Source: an uncultured Prevotellaceae bacterium | Lineage (GTDB): Bacteria > Bacteroidota > Bacteroidia > Bacteroidales > Bacteroidaceae | Direction: 5' to 3' | DNA: 38,856 bases | Assembly (NCBI GenBank): GCA_902799905.1 | Contig: CADCCB010000015.1 | Coordinates: 82,761 to 121,616, forward strand | Shown here: positions 32,201 through 38,856 of the stretch, piece after piece | Layout of the letters: the number at the start of each line of letters is the position of its first letter | How positions within the stretch are numbered: the first letter of the stretch is position 1 | Notes under the pieces: generated by a model | What the model saw: only the letters and a program-made list of their open reading frames with translations | What the model was told of the DNA's origin: nothing | Databases searched by the model: none | Position numbers and translations under genes: made by a program

Positions 32201-35200
32201 GTGTTGACAAACCGAAGATGATGAAGTATTTTGGCGTGTCAGCTGTAGTCAGCGTTTCACCATAGTCAGTCAACTTATTGTCTGAACCATCACCTGTCAC
32301 CTGCAATACTCCATAGTCACAGTCCGGATGTTTCAGTAACATGAAGGTCTTATCTGCTGTTGCACTTAATGTTGCAGATCCAACATCATACTTACCCACC
32401 TTACCATGTATGATTTCGATAGCGTATGGATCATCGCCAAAGAATCTCCAAACATGTTCTGCCTCGCCATCCAAGACGTGACTTCCTCCGTCTACAATGG
32501 TTGTTTTCTCCGCATTGGTTTTCATCATGTGGTCACCTTCCCATATGATGTTGTATGGCAGTCCGCCACTGATATTGAGTGCAGTGTATTTCGAATCATC
32601 GGCTACGGCTATATCACCTGTACCTGTAGCATTACGCTTATTCGGCACCTTATACTCCGTATTGTTTTCATCGTATGCGTTATAGCGAACATACACCTTA
32701 TCATCGTAAAGGCCATATAGGGTGAACAATTTTGTTCTATCAACTACCTCATAAGTGTCGTCGCTTGGATCCTCTGGGGTTTCATTATTGTCAAGAGTAG
32801 CAGAGCCATAATACAGATAGTCCGACATATTCAGCAATGGTGACTGAATCCTATAAGGTAACGTAGGTGTGAATTCATTTTCTTTAGCTTCTGTATTCGT
32901 CTGCATGCTGCTGACAGCCTGCTTTTTAGCATTAGTTATGACATAATAAGTATAGGTGTGCGTCACATCGTCATTCATGAGAAGTTGAGTGCCTGGACTA
33001 AGTACACCAGATTTCATTGTAAAATGATATGCGCCGTTCCATTCTTCTACTGTACTGGCTACTCCTGCACCAGGAGTGCCGTCAGTTACTGTATATTTCT
33101 TATATGAATCAAATTTTCTTTCAATATATATCTTGAATACATATACTCCATCCGGTTTACCTGTGAGAAGAGAACTAATTACACCATCTACTTCGCCTTT
33201 GTTGCTGCAATTTATACTGCTTTGGTAGTTTACTTCTGTCGCTGTCGTAGCACCATCACTTGTTGTCATACCTGCACCATTGAGAAAGTCGTAAGTGTAA
33301 TTGTAGCCCAATTCTGTACCCAAGCCATTCACTGCCAAAGCATAGCCACCATCGGGGTGAGACAATAAGGTGAAGCGGTCTTTACCATTTACTTTGATAC
33401 CCACAGCCATTGGGTTGGGGTCAAGAGTTAAATCTGTTGTATAGTTTGCATTGCGGTTAAAGAGTTTTATTGCATAGGGGTCTGGAGACTCATACAACTC
33501 CGATGAAGGATCAATCGGTGCTGCTAAGAATTTCCATTGCCAAACTTTATCATCAGCATCAACAGGAGAAGGCTTACTGGTGGAAGCTTGTAATAACGAT
33601 ACACCCGTGCCGGTTGAACGATCGATAGTTCCGCTGCTCACCACATCATTACCTGCCAGATTGACGGTAAACCACTTTCCTTGCAGAATTCCGAGTTCGT
33701 CAGCACTTGCATCGTAGCTATAGCGCACATAAACATTATTGGTCATTTTTGTGAGGTCTGCGTCAGCAAACGTACCAGTAATCTCTCTGTCAGAAATGTC
33801 TTTACCTGCAGCAATATCTGCACGTAAGGACTCAAGACCATTATTGCTACTCACAACTACCTTCTGATAATTATATAATGGGCCCAGCTTATAGTAATAG
33901 GTACCATCACTGGAAAGTGCTTTGGCTTTTGCTTCAAAATCGTCCTCGTCTTCAGCAGTTAGCGATCCGGAATATTCGCCGGATGTAATTATTGTAATTG
34001 TATTTTTACCACCTGCTCTTACAACTTTCTTGTAAGCGTAGTGTAAACCAGAACCTAATCGATAGTAGTAGGTACCTTTAGCAAGACTCAAGATGTCTGT
34101 TTGCATCGCTGCTTCATCTGCTAAACTACTCTGAGATGCTACAGCATTTTCCCAGTCCGTCTTTTTACAATCAGTAGTCGTATATGTAGCATTTGTTGTA
34201 CCCGAATGCGCTTTAGTCACAGTAACCTTCTTGTATTCATAAGGCTCGCTTTCACCTATTTTGAAGTAATAGTCATCCAATACAGTCAGCGCATTTGCAT
34301 CTGTTGTCATTGCAGTCTCGTTGGCAACAGTCTTCTGGAAGTGGTCAGAGGTTCCTGCAGCCGTATATGATTCCCTGTTACTTGCAGAAGAACTATATGC
34401 AGCATGGTCATAATAATACTTGTATTCCGTAGCCAGCGGACTCTTGAAATGCTCGGTAATAGACGGGAAGTATTCACCAGATGCCTTATAGCGAAGTGCT
34501 TCTTGTCCGTTGTTGTCTAAGATATGATATTCAAACACCTGTGGACGAACCAATAACACGGTCTGAGGTCCCATAGAGTTATTATCTTCAGCACTGGCTT
34601 TTACAGAATGACTCACAGGGGTTTCCAACGTAGTATTACGAGTAGAAGCATCTACATTTATACGTTTGGTATGGTCAAAACGGGGCATCAACTGCATGTT
34701 GCCGTTGGCATCCGACACCGCCATAAAGGTTTGGTTGGTAACCTGCAGATTAGTGTGGTCATAACCTTCATCAACGGTTACTCCACCGCTTATCTTTGGT
34801 GTATACGTATCTGCATCTTTTACATCAACCCATGTTGCTAAAGTTATATTTGTATTGCCACCAGTATAGTCACCCTCCATAGCACCTCCGCTTAACGCTG
34901 TAGTTGTCATGTGCGAGGTTAAATACTTGCCAGTATTAGCATTCTTCAACTGAATGTTATAGGGATCGAAACCTGTTTTGTCCTTATATTCTTTCTTAGT
35001 TTCATATTCTGTATGTGGCTCAAGAGTTTGACCTTTCACCTCAGCCCACTTGATACCCATTTCTTTGTCGATATTCAAGTTAGGCTGAACGTACCATAGA
35101 TTTTGGTCATCGATTACACCATCACTATTGTTATCGGCATTATAATATCCTTCATTTGGATAAGGAGTAGTATTTGGTGACAGAATCATGTCATATACAT

Positions 35201-38200
35201 TACCACCAATAGGGTCAGTTGCCTCAAAAATTGGTTTACTAAGATAATTGGTTACAGTTTCGTCGTTTACAACTTTTCTATGATATCGTCCATTCTGTAG
35301 AATCAGGAATTTCGAAGCTGTACCAGATTCCGTATAGGTTGAGTCTTCTTCATGCAGTTCCAGATGATACTTGTAACTGTTCTCATACTCCTCTTTTACG
35401 GTATAGGTAACATATAGGTCCTGAACGGCTCCACCACTGATTACACCAGTTGCCGCACGAGGAGGCAGCACAGCTAGTGAGGATGAAATATAGTGTTTTC
35501 CATTGAATTTAATTTGGTCACGCTCTGCGCCATCCTGCATTCTGAGCACATATTTATGGCAACCGGTGCCCTTGGTGGCATTGTTGTAGAACTTATACTC
35601 CTCCACCATCGGGCTGTCATAGGCCTTTAGCGCTGTCAATTCATCGCCATAAGGATATGACTCGTACTTAGGCAGTGGCTTACGCATAATCTCCCATCCG
35701 TGACGGTCAAGCAAGATGAGCACAGGAGGGATGTCTGCACTCTCAATGTCGAAGGTGCCGTCACCCATGTCAAAGGTCTGGTACCAGTGCTCCAGCCTCT
35801 CTACGATCTTCTTTTCATGTCCACTCGCCAAATCGTTGTATCCATTCCAGCGTACGGCATTAGCTATTTCATCATAGCTGTGCCAGCCCCTGGCATCCAA
35901 TGTTGCACGATAGGTGCTTTCATCCACACTTCCTGTTGCAGGGTCATTTGCGGTAGGCACCACCCATGTTGATTCGTCATTGCTGAATTTATCAGTGCTC
36001 TTATCAATTCCAAGCACATGGAGCTTAATCATATTATAAGTCTTCCAATACTGCTCAAACGAATTAACATACTGACGTACATTCTCTCCATCACCTGATG
36101 TGTTGCCGTCACCATTGAGGTCAACAGGTACAGGATTGGTGGTCAGCAACTTGAAATTTTTTTCTGTACCAAGTATCATGTATTCTATCGGTTCGGTTGA
36201 TGCTATACCAGGTAGCGTACCACCAGTGACGATACGTTGTTGTTTCGCATTTGCATCTTGTTTGAAATGTACGGCGTATGTCTGTAGATAGGTGGGATGT
36301 TTGACACCCGTTTTTTTGTATTCTATCTCATTCTTGGAGTGTATTTTTACATGGTAGGGATCGTTGTTTTCGCTGTCGAAGAACCACGTCCAGCGCGAAC
36401 GAGTGCTGGAACCACCATTCATCTGTTCTTCGTTCATCAGTTGTCCGTAGATGTTCAGATTTCCGTCACCATTACAGTAGGGATATACAGCTTTGATGGA
36501 CTCGCTTGTCAACCTATCATTACCATCCTCCATCTTATAACTGCTGCCATTCTTAAACTTCAGCATATAAGGACTGTTGTCATCGTTGAACTTAATGCGG
36601 TTGTTAACCTTATATGTTACCCAAACATGATTGTCACCAGGTGTGGTGTCATCTTCTTCTGTATCCTGATCTGGCTCCGTGATAGCATTTCCAGATGTTG
36701 GATCCTGTTTATTTGCAGTCAAAGCACTTATCGCTTTGGCTTTCGTTGGAAAATAATAATAGGTCTCAACCAACGGACTAACATATTCTGCAGGCAATGC
36801 CAGACGTGGGTTGTTTGATGTAACTTCCAGCAGTTCATCTCCTGCCTTGTCTATCAGGGTATATTTAATGGGGTCCTTACCAGACAACTCAAAGCGCAAC
36901 TGATCAGCTTCGTGGGCATAGGTGTCTGTGTCATAGACCCTTGTCTCAGCACCGATTGCTGTCGGACGACCGATGTGGAAATAATCAGTTGTGCCTGTTG
37001 CTGCCAGCACCTCATAGACACCTGTGTAGCTACCCAACATAGCAATGAAACGCGAAGCATCTCCAAAAGATTCTGCTGAACCAACAAAAACCAATGCCTT
37101 ATCATTCCCCCAGGTACCACCATCTACTTTAACATACTTTTCTACCCCTAAGTTGTAAATCTTCATGGAGTATGGATCACTACCTTCTAGACGCCATATA
37201 TAGTATTTTATTGCATCTTCTTCACTAGGCATCGTTGAATTGCTTCGAATCTTGCCTGCACTAACATCATAATAGATATATTCACCATTCAACTTAACAT
37301 TGAACTGCTGAGTATTATCAAGTTTTATACTCTTGGTTGCAAGGTGTGACGTTGTATAATTGACAAAAATATTAGCATTGTTTGTAGGTGGCGTCTCTGG
37401 CATTGAAACATTGCATTCCGCATTGCTCCAAAATGACACGTCCTCATCTGCCAGGAACGGACTGCGAATTGTTTCTGGAATGCTGGCATAACCAGATAGA
37501 GATGTAAAGATAGGCTGTATTACTTCGGCCTTAATGGCAATATTACCTTCCAAATCTACAACGTTATAGGTGTAAGTGAATTTCGGTAGTTCCATCACCT
37601 TAATGCGAGTAGGATCTGCATCAAGGGCCACGCTGTTGTCTGCAGATGCCGCATTCCATTTCCAATAACTAGATGTAGTGCTAAGATTACTGCCATATTG
37701 TTGCAGCACAAAACTGCCGCCTGTTTCATCTGCAGGTATTTCCCAACTGTAGGCATTAGCCAACTGATTAATTGTAATAACAGTAGCTGTTCCAGATGGG
37801 GTGGTGCCATCACTTTCGTACTCTTGCACGGTAATAGTCATCGTCTTAGCCGTACCTTCATTGGCATTTAGAGTAACTGTTATAGTTTCTGTTGTGCCCG
37901 TTTCGTCTGTTGCTGTATCAAGCGTTGGAGTAGTTGAGTCAATTTGAGCTGTGCCATCGGTGCCTCCTTTTGTCACTTTGATTTTTTTCTCACCATTTAA
38001 TCCACTGATAGTGAATGTCAACGTCTTTTTTCCCGAAGCAAGATTTTCTGTATCAAATGTATAGCTTGTACCATACGTGAAATTAGAAGCATTATTGGGG
38101 TTATAGGCATCGCCTGCTATGCCTAAAGTGGAAGAGCCTCCAACATAGCGTTTACCTTCTGCCGTTTCTGTTGTTTCGCGATAAAGCACTCTCAACTCGT

Positions 38201-38856
38201 ATGGGTCACCAACAAAGGCAAACTCACTTAGTTTGTCATATATCTCATTGCCGCCATTGTTCTTGAAGGCGGAACTTCCGTCCCATTTTAACTTCTTTCC
38301 GCTGCTTTGGTCACTTTCAAAATCCGTCAACTCATACCAAGTAGCTGTGGTGTATGATTCCGTTGGTTTAACAGTCTTGAAAGGCATGGTGTCAGACATC
38401 TTATAGCCTACATAGATATTGTTTCCTTCTGCCTCGGAATATTTGGTAATCTCCTGGGTGAGGGCAGCATCCTTATAGAACCTACCTGTATAGTTGATAT
38501 ATTTTCTGTCTAACGCAGAGGGTATATCCTCAACTTTTATCTCATCATTTTCTATGGTATATCTACTTCGTTTAATAGAAGCCGTGACATTGCTACCAAA
38601 CGAAGTAACAATCTTGAAATATACATCCTCAGGTTCATACATCTCGTCGTCAGTAGCATAATTATTTGCAGCCGTCTCAACAGTCATGGCCACAAACTTA
38701 ACTACTGCATAGTTGTTTTGAAGGAAATAATATTGTTGATTATTATTGGGAACATCAATATCTCCGTTACTTTTAACGTTTTTACTTGCCATGAAGACAT
38801 ACTTCTCACTTTTGTCTTTCGCGTTCAGCAAGGCAAACGAGTTCCAAACAGGAACA
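29217..38856 (-). CDS. Giant modular secreted/surface protein, 5' end outside window
   Basis: The open frame of more than 3200 residues runs off the right edge, so start and signal peptide are missing. Numbering below is from the in-frame TTG at 38831. A BACON-like beta domain lies at about 265-358 ('TVITINQLAN'). Then a mosaic repeats: a linker of the kind 'ilDxxGxe...SPLxxeYkyy' (near 455, 687, 1074, 1468, 1998; weaker 2315), a 'vYVrY' strand, and a 'WxF..DPYaikixN...kY' segment (near 553, 824, 1290, 1788, 2137; weaker 2498). Six roughly 60-residue 'YYYKIG...YkkVxV' repeats occur near 1520, 1584, 1643, 1895, 2354 and 2850. The C-terminus has a beta domain ('YYYATFCAPFDVLLP') and a 'IYDLLGR...GIYILNGRKFSKK' tail resembling a type IX secretion signal. 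No catalytic motif was found; an adhesin or glycan-binding role is a guess. Confidence 0.85.
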   Translation of the reverse strand, partial: VPVWNSFALLNAKDKSEKYVFMASKNVKSNGDIDVPNNNQQYYFLQNNYAVVKFVAMTVETAANNYATDDEMYEPEDVYFKIVTSFGSNVTASIKRSRYTIENDEIKVEDIPSALDRKYINYTGRFYKDAALTQEITKYSEAEGNNIYVGYKMSDTMPFKTVKPTESYTTATWYELTDFESDQSSGKKLKWDGSSAFKNNGGNEIYDKLSEFAFVGDPYELRVLYRETTETAEGKRYVGGSSTLGIAGDAYNPNNASNFTYGTSYTFDTENLASGKKTLTFTISGLNGEKKIKVTKGGTDGTAQIDSTTPTLDTATDETGTTETITVTLNANEGTAKTMTITVQEYESDGTTPSGTATVITINQLANAYSWEIPADETGGSFVLQQYGSNLSTTSSYWKWNAASADNSVALDADPTRIKVMELPKFTYTYNVVDLEGNIAIKAEVIQPIFTSLSGYASIPETIRSPFLADEDVSFWSNAECNVSMPETPPTNNANIFVNYTTSHLATKSIKLDNTQQFNVKLNGEYIYYDVSAGKIRSNSTMPSEEDAIKYYIWRLEGSDPYSMKIYNLGVEKYVKVDGGTWGNDKALVFVGSAESFGDASRFIAMLGSYTGVYEVLAATGTTDYFHIGRPTAIGAETRVYDTDTYAHEADQLRFELSGKDPIKYTLIDKAGDELLEVTSNNPRLALPAEYVSPLVETYYYFPTKAKAISALTANKQDPTSGNAITEPDQDTEEDDTTPGDNHVWVTYKVNNRIKFNDDNSPYMLKFKNGSSYKMEDGNDRLTSESIKAVYPYCNGDGNLNIYGQLMNEEQMNGGSSTRSRWTWFFDSENNDPYHVKIHSKNEIEYKKTGVKHPTYLQTYAVHFKQDANAKQQRIVTGGTLPGIASTEPIEYMILGTEKNFKLLTTNPVPVDLNGDGNTSGDGENVRQYVNSFEQYWKTYNMIKLHVLGIDKSTDKFSNDESTWVVPTANDPATGSVDESTYRATLDARGWHSYDEIANAVRWNGYNDLASGHEKKIVERLEHWYQTFDMGDGTFDIESADIPPVLILLDRHGWEIMRKPLPKYESYPYGDELTALKAYDSPMVEEYKFYNNATKGTGCHKYVLRMQDGAERDQIKFNGKHYISSSLAVLPPRAATGVISGGAVQDLYVTYTVKEEYENSYKYHLELHEEDSTYTESGTASKFLILQNGRYHRKVVNDETVTNYLSKPIFEATDPIGGNVYDMILSPNTTPYPNEGYYNADNNSDGVIDDQNLWYVQPNLNIDKEMGIKWAEVKGQTLEPHTEYETKKEYKDKTGFDPYNIQLKNANTGKYLTSHMTTTALSGGAMEGDYTGGNTNITLATWVDVKDADTYTPKISGGVTVDEGYDHTNLQVTNQTFMAVSDANGNMQLMPRFDHTKRINVDASTRNTTLETPVSHSVKASAEDNNSMGPQTVLLVRPQVFEYHILDNNGQEALRYKASGEYFPSITEHFKSPLATEYKYYYDHAAYSSSASNRESYTAAGTSDHFQKTVANETAMTTDANALTVLDDYYFKIGESEPYEYKKVTVTKAHSGTTNATYTTTDCKKTDWENAVASQSSLADEAAMQTDILSLAKGTYYYRLGSGLHYAYKKVVRAGGKNTITIITSGEYSGSLTAEDEDDFEAKAKALSSDGTYYYKLGPLYNYQKVVVSSNNGLESLRADIAAGKDISDREITGTFADADLTKMTNNVYVRYSYDASADELGILQGKWFTVNLAGNDVVSSGTIDRSTGTGVSLLQASTSKPSPVDADDKVWQWKFLAAPIDPSSELYESPDPYAIKLFNRNANYTTDLTLDPNPMAVGIKVNGKDRFTLLSHPDGGYALAVNGLGTELGYNYTYDFLNGAGMTTSDGATTATEVNYQSSINCSNKGEVDGVISSLLTGKPDGVYVFKIYIERKFDSYKKYTVTDGTPGAGVASTVEEWNGAYHFTMKSGVLSPGTQLLMNDDVTHTYTYYVITNAKKQAVSSMQTNTEAKENEFTPTLPYRIQSPLLNMSDYLYYGSATLDNNETPEDPSDDTYEVVDRTKLFTLYGLYDDKVYVRYNAYDENNTEYKVPNKRNATGTGDIAVADDSKYTALNISGGLPYNIIWEGDHMMKTNAEKTTIVDGGSHVLDGEAEHVWRFFGDDPYAIEIIHGKVGKYDVGSATLSATADKTFMLLKHPDCDYGVLQVTGDGSDNKLTDYGETLTTADTPKYFIIFGLSTHKLIYRLVIANTCADDEKTDPDLDPSKYVDIPYSEKDEEGEWVSGKSPSDNYKLRIYGTTQRDLTNNNYQLGETIMGQTYCHDAGEVSIGDVLKVPTVFNRPNCIFFYYIDNIQTSGTESYQKTATDASDYATKKANPSTYTDDGYYYFEIGTSTYTYKRVQVKDNVASGEVDCTEDDWNNTWQDDATLNGRYKGLKQTKLMEDPELIGSLVKINVAYAFQTGLETNAGEGFVTSLDQNLWYTFETKDEEATPYLAHYTNAWGLQAMPGLDTRYTNDYLWSPLGDVYGFRMYNRYMIKNSGGVNNVMTTDAISEGQNLKMAVSTSGREVYELLGSNEAGYFRIHPVINYEGDQYFVKKDPSDNYAKLSTSYSEWTFNLPSDLLKPYIERKGYVGGLTKDAYDDNKTVLDKVMNGTATYADLLEVQGIVYDDDNIVKYKPGYYRLHNQPGVSKISPVRYASGYLHEIEKTGEGASTAGPIPMHFYSKAGVSSTFNGDTSPLKSGFTETHATRGDIPIPPTEQDPSTIFYFSGTKNLDGNPRSTMQTQGLYVAANANGDTDNGTTTNRLQRAVMKAIEDPDDVEEEAITFSLMDIGGAVLLIHDGVTPAQRRYLNFDQSNFFQRTATSVDDMNDQAEKLTSKGTYYFKIDGGTYMKLEVTSGYVAGPPAVNAVFDDAISSSADEWTKAADIYDLKYYHDSPTDDAKWCMQPVQKGNTAGTNEMPLTITTNNGGDDYYYATFCAPFDVLLPENDGTKTYYAYICDKWDNNNLHPTKVPAVTGPPSYAAGKFVPAGTPVIFRIKDESGSVKLSIEGDKPSDPLPSSSNIFSGKYLEQLLAVDAAHDVYTLGLPFTSDVHKDIEDYNTTGDITAELPEQAKSGVGFYVNANPNKEHNASQSLWLKNNRYVLHNKIYYRAGSSGASARRMNSARPEFVPVIFDEEEPDIEEQGQEVRNDNRIYDLLGRCVADEAEVRDGSWQQRLAPGIYILNGRKFSKK

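Noticed and set aside
1-38856. tRNA, rRNA, riboswitch or phage genes
   Set aside because: I scanned for recognisable cloverleaf, rRNA, TPP/cobalamin-type and integrase features and saw none; small structured RNAs could be missed by eye.

Overview
The window looks like a chromosomal segment of a Bacteroidales bacterium, most likely Prevotellaceae (Prevotella/Segatella-like). The evidence is Bacteroidetes-type promoters (TTG/TTTG, about 20 bp, TAnnTTTG), a general lack of Shine-Dalgarno sites, a DUF4290 gene in the murA-rimM-dxr-rseP cluster, a MurA with Asp in place of the catalytic Cys, and secreted proteins ending in the 'YxLxGR...GIYIxxGR' tail typical of this group. No rRNA, tRNA, CRISPR array, integrase or classical insertion sequence was seen.

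Layout. (1) 1-1647: an ABC exporter whose frame is open to the left edge. (2) 1648-2261: the only long non-coding stretch, with twin palindromes, a promoter and a GntR/YtrA-like operator. (3) 2262-10153: one long plus-strand block encoding a YtrB-like ATPase, its permease, a YtrA-type GntR repressor, then a MacB-type ATPase, two paralogous MacB-type permeases, a MacA-like adaptor and a TolC-like outer-membrane protein. Together these form a repressor-controlled ABC system plus a tripartite efflux pump. (4) 10237-11523: a secreted GH53 endo-galactanase on the minus strand. (5) 11675-13057: a short ComEC, convergent with (6) 13017-18928, a minus-strand housekeeping operon tsaB-DUF4290-murA-rimM-dxr-rseP. 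(7) 19086-21682: yicC, a DUF559-guanylate kinase fusion, and nadD. (8) 21677-27060: surface polysaccharide genes (GT2, Wzx-like flippase, LicD, an opine-dehydrogenase-like enzyme, Glf). (9) metG. (10) 29217-38856: the 3' part of a giant modular surface/secreted protein (more than 3200 residues visible) that runs off the right edge.

The most unusual theme is a set of small repeats that sit at gene boundaries and also inside conserved proteins in frame. They are found in TolC, Glf and MetG, at the N-terminus of NadD, at the C-termini of Dxr and MurA, and at the junction of the DUF559-Gmk fusion. The best candidate for a previously undescribed system is the DUF559 (Vsr-like nuclease fold) module. 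It is bracketed by two inverted copies of a roughly 31-bp GC-rich palindromic repeat, the downstream copy is translated as the linker into guanylate kinase, and the segment is clearly richer in A+T than its neighbours. Other points of interest are a YtrA-like operator at the start of the efflux operon, a 112-bp MITE-like inverted repeat behind dxr, a 9-bp CTAG tandem repeat inside the efflux operon, and a recurring 'YYYKIG...YKKV' repeat in the giant protein.
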